DNA of 64,000 bases from Leucobacter allii (GCF_022919155.1 NZ_CP095045.1:434001-498000); one strand, 5' to 3'; positions 52,610 through 61,882 are shown, counted from the first letter of the stretch. The notes: generated by a model from the letters alone, not told the origin. Program-made: numbers and translations.

Positions 52610-53602
52610 ATGACCGAACAGCTGCAGGCCGCGCCCACCGTCATCACGCCGGAGCAGGCGCAGTGGGTGTCCCAGGTCTTCTCGACGACGGCGGACGCCG
52701 TGGAGCAGGTGATCCACGGCAAGCGCCGCGTGGTCGAGCTCGTCATCGCGTGCGTGCTCGCCGACGGCCACGTGCTGCTCGAGGACGTGCCGGGCACAGG
52801 CAAGACGGCCCTCGCGCGGGCGCTCGGCGAGGTGATCCAGGGCACGAGCTCCCGCGTGCAGTTCACCCCCGATCTGCTCCCCGGCGACATCACCGGAGTG
52901 ACCGTGTTCGACCAGAAGGCTGGCGCCTTCGAGTTCCATCCCGGCCCGATCTTCGCGAACGTCGTGCTCGCCGACGAGATCAACCGGGCGAGCCCGAAGA
53001 CCCAGTCCGCGCTGCTCGAGGTCATGGAGGAGGGGCGCGTCACGGTCGACGGCACCTCGCACGACGTCGGCAGCCCCTTCCTCGTCATCGCCACGCAGAA
53101 CCCCGTCGAGCAGGCGGGCACCTACCGTCTGCCCGAGGCGCAGCTCGACCGCTTCATGGCGAAGACCTCGATCGGCTACCCGGACGAGGCGGCCATGGTG
53201 CGGATCCTGCAGGGCGATCGCCGCACCCGCGCCCCGCTCGCCCCCGTTGTCACGACCGCCATGATCACGCAGGCGCAGGACCTGGTGACCCGGGTGCACG
53301 TCAGCCCGCTCGTCGCGGACTACGCGGTGCGCATCGTCGAGGCGACCCGTCGCGCGAGCGAGGTGCGCCTCGGCGCGAGCGTGCGCGGCGCGCTCGCGCT
53401 CGTGCGACTCGCCTCCGCATGGGCGACCGCCCACGGTCGCCACTACGTCACCCCCGACGACGTGCGCGACCTCGCGCTGCCCGTCCTCGCCCACCGCCTC
53501 GTCCTGGAGCCGGAGGCGGAGTTCGACGGCGTTACCGCCGGCCAGGTGCTCGGTCAGATCCTGCTCGACGTCGCCGCCCCCCGGGAGAACGGCACCGCGT
53601 GA
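52610..53602 (+). CDS. MoxR-family AAA+ ATPase
   Basis: 330 residues. Walker A VPGTGKTALARAL, Walker B VLADEINRASPKTQSALLEVMEE, sensor FLVIATQNPVEQAGTYRLPEAQLDRFM and the C-terminal lid. MoxR ATPases act as chaperones, often with von Willebrand or DUF58 partners, to mature or activate proteins. The next gene is DUF58 with GTGA overlap, the usual partner. Confidence 0.95.
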   Translation: MTEQLQAAPTVITPEQAQWVSQVFSTTADAVEQVIHGKRRVVELVIACVLADGHVLLEDVPGTGKTALARALGEVIQGTSSRVQFTPDLLPGDITGVTVFDQKAGAFEFHPGPIFANVVLADEINRASPKTQSALLEVMEEGRVTVDGTSHDVGSPFLVIATQNPVEQAGTYRLPEAQLDRFMAKTSIGYPDEAAMVRILQGDRRTRAPLAPVVTTAMITQAQDLVTRVHVSPLVADYAVRIVEATRRASEVRLGASVRGALALVRLASAWATAHGRHYVTPDDVRDLALPVLAHRLVLEPEAEFDGVTAGQVLGQILLDVAAPRENGTA

Positions 53603-54969
53603 GCATCGACACCTCCCGTGCGCCGGTGTCCCACACGGGCACCGGCAGCCGAGGCACGGGCTCGCGCCTCGGCGAGTCCACCCGCGGCACCGGGCGCGCC
53701 GGCGCGGTCGGCCGGCGGCGCCGCGTGCGCCGCTGGTGGCGCCGCAACCGGCGGCAGCTGCGCCGCTCGTGGCGGCGGGTGCGGGAGACGGTCACCCCGA
53801 CCGGCGCCTTCGTGATCGGGGTGGGCGCCCTCTCGGCCGTGCTCGGCGCCGCGTTCGGCTGGGTGGAGGCGTGGTTCGTGTGCATCGCCTTCGCCGTGCT
53901 CCTCCTCGTCGGCCTGCCGTTCCTGCTCGGCTCGCGCGCCTATCTCATCCGGCTCTCGGTCGACCGGCTGCGCGTGGTCGAGGGCGGCCGCGTGGCCCTC
54001 TCCGTCGACATCGAGAACGCCAGTGCTCGGCCGGCGCTGCCCGCGTCGGCCGAGCTCCCGGTCGGCGAAGCGCTCCGCGAGCTCCCCGTGCCCTTCATCG
54101 GCCCGCACGGCAGCGCCCGGATCCCGGTCGAGATCGCGGCGCCCGCGCGCGGCGTCATCGAGGTCGGCCCGCTCACCCTCGCCCGCCGCGACCCGCTCGG
54201 GCTCGTACGCCGCGAGATCACCTGGCGCGACCGGCACCTCGTCCACGTGCACCCCCGAACGGTGCTGCTGCCGCCCGGCTCCGCCGGGCTCGTGCGCGAC
54301 CTCGAGGGTTCCTCCAGCCGACGGCTGACGGACTCCGACCTGTCCTTCCACGCGGTGCGCGAGTACGTGCCGGGAGACGCGCTGCGGCACGTCCACTGGA
54401 AGTCGACGGCCAAGACCGGAACGCTCATGGTGCGGCAGTACGAGGAATCGCAGACGGCCCGTGCCGCGATCCTCTTCGATGCGGACCGGGCCGGCTACGC
54501 GAGCGACGCCGAGTTCGAGCTCGCCGTGAGCTGCGCGGCCTCGCTCGGCCTGCAGGCCGTCCGCGAGGGTCGCGAGCGGTTCATCGCCTCGCAGTGGGCC
54601 CCGGGCCGCATCCGGCCGGCGATCGATGGCCTCGAGGAGCTCCCCTCGCAGACGCCGACGCAGCTCCTCGACGCCTGGTCGGAACTGGAGGTCGCCGAGG
54701 AGGGCGCCCTGCCGATCGAACTGCTGGCCCGCGGTCTCGCCGAATCCCGGCGTCCGCTCTCCGTCGTCTTCCTCGTGACCGGCGCGATCCCCGATCCGGC
54801 GCGCCTGCGCCGGGCCGCGGTCAGCTTCCCGGAGGACGTGCGCGTGCTCGTGGTGCGCTGCGAGGAGCTCGCCGAGCCGAGCGTCCGGCTCGTGGACGCG
54901 TGCACCGTCTTCACGGTCGGGGCGCTCGGCGACCTGCCGCAGCTCATGATCCGGGCGGGCCTCGCATGA
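53599..54969 (+). CDS. DUF58 domain membrane protein
   Basis: 456 residues: a basic, arginine-rich cytoplasmic N-terminus, two membrane helices (TGAFVIGVGALSAVLGAAFG and WFVCIAFAVLLLVGLPFLLG), a beta domain, and the DUF58 signature VREYVPGDALRHVHWKSTAKTGTLMVRQYEES followed by a vWA-like region. Partner of MoxR in many bacteria; exact function unknown. Start GTG 53599 overlaps the MoxR stop by four bases; the longer open frame upstream is a shadow of moxR. Confidence 0.92.
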   Translation: MSIDTSRAPVSHTGTGSRGTGSRLGESTRGTGRAGAVGRRRRVRRWWRRNRRQLRRSWRRVRETVTPTGAFVIGVGALSAVLGAAFGWVEAWFVCIAFAVLLLVGLPFLLGSRAYLIRLSVDRLRVVEGGRVALSVDIENASARPALPASAELPVGEALRELPVPFIGPHGSARIPVEIAAPARGVIEVGPLTLARRDPLGLVRREITWRDRHLVHVHPRTVLLPPGSAGLVRDLEGSSSRRLTDSDLSFHAVREYVPGDALRHVHWKSTAKTGTLMVRQYEESQTARAAILFDADRAGYASDAEFELAVSCAASLGLQAVREGRERFIASQWAPGRIRPAIDGLEELPSQTPTQLLDAWSELEVAEEGALPIELLARGLAESRRPLSVVFLVTGAIPDPARLRRAAVSFPEDVRVLVVRCEELAEPSVRLVDACTVFTVGALGDLPQLMIRAGLA

Positions 54970-57548
54970 GCCGCTCGCTCGATTCCCGAGGCGACTCCCG
55001 CAGCGACGCGCGCGGACGACGCGCGCGCGCGGAGGGGCCGGCTCCCGCGCTCAGCGCCGGTGCGGCGCTGCTCGGCGCCGTGGCGGCGTCGGCCGGTGCG
55101 CTGTCCGCGTGGCCGATCTACGAGATCCCCCGCGTCTGGCTCATCGCGGGCCTCGCCTGGGCCGCGGGGATCGGGATCGTCTGGCTCGGAGCGCGCCTGC
55201 GCTGGGGGGCGCTCACCCTCGTCGCGCTCCTCGCGGCCTTCGTGCTCGGGATCGTGCCGCTCGCCGTCCCCGGAGCGCTCGCCACGGGCGGGCCGCTCCC
55301 GCCGGCCCTCGCCCGCGGCCTCGGCGACGCCCTCGCCGCGGTCGCCCTCGGCTGGAAGCAGCTGCTCACCCTCACGCTCCCGGTCGCGAGCTACCAGGCG
55401 ACCCTCGTGCCCTACACGGTCGTCGTGTTCGCCGCGACGGCGATGCTCGCCTGGCTGGCTCTGCGCGGCGGACGGATCGCGCCGTTCGCGGCGGTGCCGG
55501 CGCTCGCCCCCGTCGCCTTCGGGGTCGTCTTCGGCGCCTCGCGGGTGAGCGAGCCGCTCGGCCTCGGCCCGTTCTCGATCCCGGCGCCGCGCGAGCTCGC
55601 CGCGTGGGTGGTCGTCTGCGTCGCCGGTGCCCTGTGGGTCGCCTGGTCCTCGGGCATCTCGCGCCGCGCTGCGCTCCGGCTCGGGCGCCGCAGCACGATC
55701 GACGGCGACGCCGCATCGGCCGGGGGCCGGCGGCGGCCCCGCGCGATCCGCGCGGCGAGCGCCCTGCTCACCGTGCTCGTCGCCGGCGGTGTGGGGCTCG
55801 CCGTCGTTCCGCTCGTGGACGACGAGCGCGCTGTGCCCCGCGATCGCGTCGATCCTGAGCTCGTGGTGGCGAACCAGACGAGCCCCTTCGCCGGGTACCG
55901 GGGATGGAAGCGCGACGCGGCGTTCGACGCTCCCGTGTTCTCCGTCTCCGCGCCCTCCGGCGGCGAGCTGCCCGGCAGGCTCCGCATGGCCGTGCTCGAC
56001 GCCTACGACGGCGTCGACTTCTTCGTGAGCCCGGGGGCCGCCGGCCTCTTCACCCGCTTCCCCAGCGGCGATCCGGGGGATCGGCAGACGACCGTGCACC
56101 TCGCATTCGCCGACGCCTACGACGGCATCTGGCTGCCGATCTCGCCGCCGCTCGCCGAGCCCCCGCGCTTCTCTGGCCCCCGCGCCGACGCCCTCGCCGA
56201 CGCGTTCTACGTGAACCGCACGACCGGCGCGGCGATCGCGGTGCCGGAGGGGGCCGGCGTGGCCGCGGGCGATGCGTTCACCGCCTCGATGGGCCTCGGC
56301 GCCGAGGAGGAGCTCACCGCCGAGCCGGCGAGCGCGGACGCGCTCATCGATCTCGAGGCGATGCCCGAGCTCGGCCACTGGCTCGCCGCACAGCAGCTGC
56401 CGGATACCGCAGAGGGGCTCAGCGAGGCCGTCGAGCGGCTGCGCGAACGCGGCTACCTCAGCCACTCCCTCACCGACGGCGAGGGGGAGCGGGCCTGGTT
56501 CGACGCCCTCGAGGCCCAGTACGGCTCCACCTTCGTCACGAGCGCCGGCGGGCACTCCATCGCGCGCATCGAGCAGCTGTTCGAGCAGCTGAACGATCAG
56601 GAGCGCGCCGCGGGGGACACCCGGGACACGCGCGCCCTCGTCGCGGGGATCGGCGACGACGAGCAGTTCGCCGCGGCGGCGGCGCTTCTCGCGCGCGCGA
56701 TGGGGTACGACTCCCGCGTCGTGCTCGGCGTCCGCCTCGGCGACGCGGAGGAGGACGGGGTCCCCGGGGTACCGGCGTGCGCCGAGGAGTGCACGGGCGC
56801 CAATCTCGCGGCCTGGGTCGAGGTCAGCGGGGCCGACGGCGCCTGGATCCCGATCGACGCGAGCCCGCAGGTCGAGATCCCGCCGAGCGCGCTCGATCGC
56901 GGTGAGCAGCTGCCGGAGTTCCCCACGCTCCCGGAGGAGCACGACGCCGACGAGGCGGACCCGCCGGCGGGGGCCACGAGCGACACGAACGACCGCAGCG
57001 ACGATCCGGCCGAGGACGCGCTCTGGGCGCTGTGGCCGATCCTGCGGGTCGTGGGGCTCTCCCTGCTCGCGCTGCTGCTCCTCGCGCTGCCGATCTGCTT
57101 CCTGCCCGTCGCGAAACGGATCCGCCGGCGGCGGCGGCGTCGGGCGGCCGCCGATGAGGTCCGGGCGCTCGGCGCCTGGGACGAGCTCGTCGACGGCTAT
57201 GCCGATTCGGGGCGGCGACCGCGCGCGAACGCCGGGCGCCGCGACGCCGCCGATGAGCTCGGTGCGCCCGCTGGGAACCGGATTGCCGCTACGGTGGATC
57301 GTGCCGTGTACGCGCGCGAGGGCATCGACCCGGGCGACGTCGACGAGCTCTGGCGGCTCGTCGACGAGGCCCTGGCCGCCCGGAGGGCGGAGCTCGGATG
57401 GTGGGGGCGCCTGCGCTCCCGCTTCTCCCTGCACTCGCTCATTCCGGGGCATCGCGTCTGGCGCAGCAGGATGCGCGCCGGACGGCGCCGAACAGTCTCC
57501 GGGGGGAGCCGAATGGGAAGGGGAGCGGAACATGGTACGGCACACTGA
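54966..57548 (+). CDS. TgpA-like transglutaminase-fold membrane protein, apparently inactive
   Basis: 860 residues: about six to seven N-terminal membrane helices (residues 30-265), an extracytoplasmic domain with the transglutaminase-like fold, one more membrane helix (about 687-712), and a basic cytoplasmic tail. The Cys of the fold is Asp565 (GDDEQFAAAAALLARAMG), the His is Ala615 (ANLAAWVEV), and only the Asp (Asp631 in WIPIDASP) is kept. So it should not be a transglutaminase or peptidase; it probably binds a peptide or protein. Overlaps DUF58 by 4 nt and the phosphatase by 17 nt. Confidence 0.88.
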   Translation: MSRSLDSRGDSRSDARGRRARAEGPAPALSAGAALLGAVAASAGALSAWPIYEIPRVWLIAGLAWAAGIGIVWLGARLRWGALTLVALLAAFVLGIVPLAVPGALATGGPLPPALARGLGDALAAVALGWKQLLTLTLPVASYQATLVPYTVVVFAATAMLAWLALRGGRIAPFAAVPALAPVAFGVVFGASRVSEPLGLGPFSIPAPRELAAWVVVCVAGALWVAWSSGISRRAALRLGRRSTIDGDAASAGGRRRPRAIRAASALLTVLVAGGVGLAVVPLVDDERAVPRDRVDPELVVANQTSPFAGYRGWKRDAAFDAPVFSVSAPSGGELPGRLRMAVLDAYDGVDFFVSPGAAGLFTRFPSGDPGDRQTTVHLAFADAYDGIWLPISPPLAEPPRFSGPRADALADAFYVNRTTGAAIAVPEGAGVAAGDAFTASMGLGAEEELTAEPASADALIDLEAMPELGHWLAAQQLPDTAEGLSEAVERLRERGYLSHSLTDGEGERAWFDALEAQYGSTFVTSAGGHSIARIEQLFEQLNDQERAAGDTRDTRALVAGIGDDEQFAAAAALLARAMGYDSRVVLGVRLGDAEEDGVPGVPACAEECTGANLAAWVEVSGADGAWIPIDASPQVEIPPSALDRGEQLPEFPTLPEEHDADEADPPAGATSDTNDRSDDPAEDALWALWPILRVVGLSLLALLLLALPICFLPVAKRIRRRRRRRAAADEVRALGAWDELVDGYADSGRRPRANAGRRDAADELGAPAGNRIAATVDRAVYAREGIDPGDVDELWRLVDEALAARRAELGWWGRLRSRFSLHSLIPGHRVWRSRMRAGRRRTVSGGSRMGRGAEHGTAH

Positions 57549-58341
57549 GCCCGAGCTGAGCTTCGCCGTCCGCAGCGACGTCGGCCGACGGCGCGAGGTG
57601 AACGAGGATGCGGCGCTCGCCGCGTTCCCCTGCTTCCTCGTCGCCGACGGCATGGGCGGGCACGAGGCGGGAGACGAGGCGAGCGCCGCGGCAATCGCGG
57701 CCTTCACGGAGGCGGTGGAGCCGGGGCGGCCGGCCACCGTCAAGGAGGCGCTCGCGGCGATCGACGCCGCACGTCACGCCGTCGACCTCGTCGCCGCGTC
57801 CAAGGATCGCGGCGCCGGCTGCACGCTCACCGGCGCGGTGCTCGTGCAGCACCAGGACGAGCTGTGCTGGCTCGTGGTGAACGTCGGGGATTCCCGCGTC
57901 TACCTGCACCGCGGCGCCGAGCTCCACCAGATCACGGTCGACCACTCCCTCCGCGACGAGCTCATCGCCGGAGGGGAATGGGACGAGAGCCGACTGCCCG
58001 GCCGCAACGTCATCTCCCGCGCGCTCGGCTCCGTGGACAGCACGCCGGACACCTGGCTGCTCCCCGTCGAAGACGGCGCGCGGCTGCTCATCTGCTCGGA
58101 TGGGCTCACCACGGAGGTCGGGGACGATCAGCTCAGGGCCGCGCTCACGATGGGGGGTCGTGCGGAGGCCGTCGTGGACGAGCTCGTGCTGCGCGCGAAC
58201 GACGCGGGCGGCCGCGACAATGTCACCGTGCTCGTGGTCGATGTGCTCTCCGGCGGGCGCCCGTGGCACGTCGGATCGGGCACGGGATCGGCCACGCTCG
58301 ACGATTCGACGCTGACGGCGACCGTGCCGAGGCGGGCGTGA
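57532..58341 (+). CDS. PP2C-family Ser/Thr protein phosphatase
   Basis: 269 residues. Metal-binding motifs: RRREVNEDAAL, FLVADGMGGHEAGDEAS, VVNVGDSRVYLHRG, LLICSDGLTTEV, and GGRDNVTVLVVD. No membrane helix is seen, so it is cytoplasmic and expected to reverse the kinase of this operon. Start ATG 57532 has GGGAG upstream and overlaps the preceding gene by 17 nt; the longer open frame is a shadow. Confidence 0.94.
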   Translation: MVRHTEPELSFAVRSDVGRRREVNEDAALAAFPCFLVADGMGGHEAGDEASAAAIAAFTEAVEPGRPATVKEALAAIDAARHAVDLVAASKDRGAGCTLTGAVLVQHQDELCWLVVNVGDSRVYLHRGAELHQITVDHSLRDELIAGGEWDESRLPGRNVISRALGSVDSTPDTWLLPVEDGARLLICSDGLTTEVGDDQLRAALTMGGRAEAVVDELVLRANDAGGRDNVTVLVVDVLSGGRPWHVGSGTGSATLDDSTLTATVPRRA

Positions 58342-59411
58342 TGAGCGAGCGGCCCGACGACGGGACCCCCGGGGCGGCGGACGCCGACCCGGAGGCCACG
58401 GTCGTCGTGCCGCGACGGGTCGCGGCGCCGGTTGGCGTCCCCGATCCGGATCCCGTCCGGGACATCGTGCCGGATCCGGGCTCCGACCCGGACCCGGATC
58501 GCACCGCGGCGGTGCGGCGTCACGAGTCCGCCGCGCACCGGCATTCCGATCCGGATCCCGATCCGGATCGGACCGTCGCCGTGCGCCGCGACGGGGCCGC
58601 TGCGCAGCCGGATCCGGATCCGGACCGCACGGTGTCGGTGCGGCGGGCGGAGCGAGTCGCGGAACCCGCTGCGGATGCCGACTCCGATCCGGATCGCACG
58701 ATCGCCGTGCGTCGAACGGAATCCGGTGAGGCGGACCCGGACCGCACCGTCGCGGTGCGTCGCGCGGGACCGGGCGCGGATCCCGATTCGGAGGCCGATG
58801 CCGATCGTACGGTCGCGGTGCATCGCGCGGATCCCGCCGAGGCGGATCCGGATCGCACGGTCGCGGTGCATCGCGCGGATCCCGCCGATCCTGATCGCAC
58901 CGTCGCCGTGCGCCGTGACGGAGCGCCCACACCCGCGGGATCGGGCGCGACGGTCGACATCCCGAAGCTCCGCACCCCGCTGTCGACCCGCGACCGCCGG
59001 ACGGCGTCCTCGAGCCGGAACCCGGCGCCGCCCGTCGCCGATCCCGACCTCGACGGGCTCCCGCCGGAGCTCGTGGCGCGCATGTTCAAGTCCCCGCTCG
59101 ACAAGCGACGCCGGATCCCGAAGGCGCCGACGCCCGCTCCCGAGCACGCGCAGCCGCGCGGGGGCGTCGCGCAGGGACTCCCGATCGTCTCCGCGACGCG
59201 GTTCGGTGCGAGCCGACCGCTCCCGATCGCCGAGCCGATCGGCGAACCGCCGCTCGCTCGCGAGCAGCCGGAGACGGCCCCCCGCAGCGGTCTCCGCTCC
59301 ACGCAGCGCGCCAATCGCCGCTTCGGCGTGGCGGTGCTCGGGGGCTTCGCGGCGACGGTGCTCGTCTCGCTCGCGGGTCTCGGTCTGATCGCCCGCGCAC
59401 TGCTCGGCTGA
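58341..59411 (+). CDS. Membrane-anchored protein with nine phospho-motif-like repeats
   Basis: 356 residues, no known family. Residues 15-195 carry nine copies of a motif with consensus D-x-D-R-T-V-A-V-R-R, threonines at 20, 55, 78, 97, 120, 136, 157, 173 and 187 (the first copy is degenerate, A-T-V-V-V-P-R-R). Spacers are Asp/Pro/Ala-rich. A Pro/Arg-rich middle follows, and a single membrane helix (RFGVAVLGGFAATVLVSLAGLGLIARALLG) ends the protein. The same motif appears once in the FHA protein next door (D-S-D-R-T-V-V-V-Q-R-R, Thr575). With kinase and phosphatase in the operon, the threonines are probable phosphorylation and FHA-binding sites. Start shares one base with the phosphatase stop. 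Confidence 0.82.
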   Translation: MSERPDDGTPGAADADPEATVVVPRRVAAPVGVPDPDPVRDIVPDPGSDPDPDRTAAVRRHESAAHRHSDPDPDPDRTVAVRRDGAAAQPDPDPDRTVSVRRAERVAEPAADADSDPDRTIAVRRTESGEADPDRTVAVRRAGPGADPDSEADADRTVAVHRADPAEADPDRTVAVHRADPADPDRTVAVRRDGAPTPAGSGATVDIPKLRTPLSTRDRRTASSSRNPAPPVADPDLDGLPPELVARMFKSPLDKRRRIPKAPTPAPEHAQPRGGVAQGLPIVSATRFGASRPLPIAEPIGEPPLAREQPETAPRSGLRSTQRANRRFGVAVLGGFAATVLVSLAGLGLIARALLG

Positions 59412-59515
59412 GTGCTGGGCGCATCATAGGATTCCCCGCTCTTTGCCTTGCAGGCGGCGACGGTTTATCGTTGCAGAGTTGATATGAACCTCCCAGCGCC
59501 GTAAAGCAGGAACAC

Positions 59516-61576
59516 ATGACTGAGAACACACTGGGTCCGGCCCTCTTCGCGATGGTCGGCATCTGGTCGCTCGTCGGGCTCGCCTTCTACCTCTGGTACC
59601 TCTGGGCGCTCTCCCGGCTGTTCCCGCGGATCGGCCTGCCGTCCGGGTGGGGATGGATCCCCGTCTGGAACCAGTGGCAGCTGGTCCAGCGCGCCGGGCT
59701 GCCCGGCTGGGTGGTCGTGCTCGGCTTCGTGCCGCTGCTCGGGATCGTGGTCTTCGTCGTGTCCGTGATGGCGATCCACCGCCTGAACTCCGAGTACGGC
59801 AAGGGCGCGGGCTTCACCGTGCTCGGCGCGCTGCTGCCGCCCGTGTGGGCGATGCTGCTCTCCAATGCGATCGACGATCAGAATGCGGCGTACCACGGAC
59901 GCGAACCCAAGTTCGCGGGCACCGACGCCCCGGCCCCGGGGTACGCGCGATCGTCCGGGAACGCGCCGACCGGTCAGCAGCCGATCGTCGCAGGCGCCGC
60001 GGCGCCCGGATACCCGGCCGCCTATCCGCCGGCCGCCGCGCCGGGGCAGGCCGTTCCGCCGCAGGCCGCGCCGGCCGCCCCGACGCAGCCCGCGCGCCCC
60101 TCCTATGCGCCGCAGACCGGATGGGGTGCGCAGCAGGCCCAGGCCGGGATGGCCGGGGCCCCGGCGGCGCCCATCCCCGCCGCACCGCCTGCGGCACATC
60201 CGGCGACGCCGCAGGCCCCGGCTGGACCGCAGGCGCCGGCTGGGCCGGCCATGCCGCAGGCGCCGCAGTACGCGCAGCCCCAGCCTCCGGTGGCGCCCCA
60301 GGCTCCCGGCTTTCCGCCGCAGCAGGCTCCCGGAGCGCCGGTGTCGGCGCAGGCCCCGGCTCCGCTCGGGCAGCCCGCTGCGCAGCCCGCCGTGCAACCC
60401 GAGAACGATTGGGGCTTCAGCCGGACGACCGAGGGCGCCTACGCGCGCCTGGCGGCCGAGGGCGCACCCCAGCGCCAGGACGCGCCGCTCGGCGCCGTTC
60501 CGCCGCAGCAGCCCTTCTCCTGGCCCGAGCCGCAGCCGGCCCCTGCGGCCCCTGCGGCCCCGGCCGAGCCGCTCGTGCTCCCGAGCGCCGAGGCCGGCGC
60601 ACCGGCTCCGGCCCAGGCCGTCGCGCCCGACCACTCCGTCGCGCCCGAGCCGTCCGTCGCGGCTGAGCCCTTCGGTGCGCCTGAGTCGTCCGTTGCCGCC
60701 GGGCATTCGGGGGTGCCGGAGGCGTCCAGCATCGCCGAATCGGCCGTGGCCGCCGAGGCGATGCCCGACGCCTTCGCCCCCGATGCTGCACCGCAGGCTG
60801 TCCCCGGCGCGGCTCACGCGCCAGCCGCGCCTGCAGATCCGGCGCCGCGGGACGCCGCCGGATCGATGCCGGCCGAGCCGGCTCCCGGATCCGGCACGCC
60901 CGAACCCTCCGCTGCACCCGCCCCGCACGCCGAGCCCACCGCAGCACCCGCCGCCGATGCGGTGACCGGCGCCGCGGCACCCGCCGGTGCGGGAGCTTTC
61001 ACCGCGATGTCAGCCGGCGCGGTCGTTTCCGAAGCCTCGGCCCCGGCGATCCCGGAGCCGTCGATCTTCGACACCGGCGCCCAGCGCGCTGCCGCCCCCG
61101 CACCGAATGCGGCACCGCAGAGCGATCCCGACGCCGCCCCCGCCAGCCATCCGACGGGCGCGATGCAGTCCGCGGATGCGCAGGGGCACGCCGCGCGGCC
61201 CTCGGGCATCCCGGTCGGGGGAGACGATTCCGATCGCACCGTCGTCGTGCAGCGCCGCGTCCGCTGGGGCGTCGAGCTGCCCGACGGCGAGGTGCTCGAA
61301 CTGCGGGGCGACGATGTCATCGTCGGGCGGAAGCCCGCGACGGAGGAGGGCACGGTCGCGCTGCAGATCCCCGATCCGACGCGCACCGTGTCGAAGTCGC
61401 ACGCGCGGCTGCGTCGCACCGGTGAGGTCTGGACGATCGAGGATCTGCACTCCACGAACGGCGTCTCGACGATCGACGGCGGGGATCCCGAGCCGATCGA
61501 GCCGGGCCGCGAGGTGCCCGCGACCGAGCAGCTCGTGATCGGCACGCTCCGAGTGTCGCTCCGCCGTATCGACTGA
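59516..61576 (+). CDS. Membrane protein with long Pro/Ala linker and C-terminal FHA domain
   Basis: 686 residues. N-terminal region with three to four membrane helices and an aromatic WGWIPVWNQWQLVQRAG loop (DUF5684-like), then a roughly 430-residue Ala/Pro/Gln-rich linker, then D-S-D-R-T-V-V-V-Q-R-R (Thr575) followed at once by an FHA domain (VIVGRKP, VSKSHARLRR, WTIEDLHSTNGVSTIDGG). FHA domains bind phosphothreonine. The motif just before the domain is placed like the phospho-site of GarA/OdhI, whose phosphorylated tail folds back onto its FHA domain. A 104-bp gap precedes it; no firm promoter was assigned there. Confidence 0.9.
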   Translation: MTENTLGPALFAMVGIWSLVGLAFYLWYLWALSRLFPRIGLPSGWGWIPVWNQWQLVQRAGLPGWVVVLGFVPLLGIVVFVVSVMAIHRLNSEYGKGAGFTVLGALLPPVWAMLLSNAIDDQNAAYHGREPKFAGTDAPAPGYARSSGNAPTGQQPIVAGAAAPGYPAAYPPAAAPGQAVPPQAAPAAPTQPARPSYAPQTGWGAQQAQAGMAGAPAAPIPAAPPAAHPATPQAPAGPQAPAGPAMPQAPQYAQPQPPVAPQAPGFPPQQAPGAPVSAQAPAPLGQPAAQPAVQPENDWGFSRTTEGAYARLAAEGAPQRQDAPLGAVPPQQPFSWPEPQPAPAAPAAPAEPLVLPSAEAGAPAPAQAVAPDHSVAPEPSVAAEPFGAPESSVAAGHSGVPEASSIAESAVAAEAMPDAFAPDAAPQAVPGAAHAPAAPADPAPRDAAGSMPAEPAPGSGTPEPSAAPAPHAEPTAAPAADAVTGAAAPAGAGAFTAMSAGAVVSEASAPAIPEPSIFDTGAQRAAAPAPNAAPQSDPDAAPASHPTGAMQSADAQGHAARPSGIPVGGDDSDRTVVVQRRVRWGVELPDGEVLELRGDDVIVGRKPATEEGTVALQIPDPTRTVSKSHARLRRTGEVWTIEDLHSTNGVSTIDGGDPEPIEPGREVPATEQLVIGTLRVSLRRID

Positions 61577-61587
61577 CCAGCGTCGAA

Positions 61588-61646
61588 GATCCGGGTCACT
61601 GCGGCAGGGTCGTGCTCCAGTTGACCGTGCCGCAGTGACCCGGATC
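61588..61646. repeat. Palindromic repeat element, copy 1
   Basis: Perfect 19-bp arms GATCCGGGTCACTGCGGCA (61588-61606) and its complement (61628-61646) around a 21-nt loop. It begins 12 nt after the FHA gene stop and may also act as its terminator. Confidence 0.85.
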
Positions 61647-61770
61647 CCGCTCCCGTGGGGTCGGATCGGGGGTTGGACCGGGGTCGGGATGCCTATCCCG
61701 GACCGGGTCGAGTTCGGAGCTTGGAACTCCTGCCGGGGCATCGAACCTCCTGGTGACTGAATCCGGATGG

Positions 61771-61829
61771 GATCCGGGTCACTGCGGCAGGGTCGTCTTC
61801 TCGCTGACCGTGCCGCGGCGACCCGGATT
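61771..61829. repeat. Palindromic repeat element, copy 2
   Basis: Same left arm as copy 1 (61771-61789) and same loop length; the right arm (61811-61829) differs at three bases. The sequence following it resembles that following copy 3, so the unit is larger than the palindrome (about 130-170 bp). The 506-bp stretch 61577-62082 contains no gene, only these repeats and a smaller hairpin. Confidence 0.82.
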
Positions 61830-61882
61830 GGGGGAGCGGAGCCGGGTATCAGGAGAATGAGCCCCGGATCTGGGGAGCAGAT

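Noticed and set aside
54495..57743. 1082-codon minus-strand open frame
   Set aside because: Antisense to the DUF58, TgpA-like and PP2C genes and without recognisable domains.
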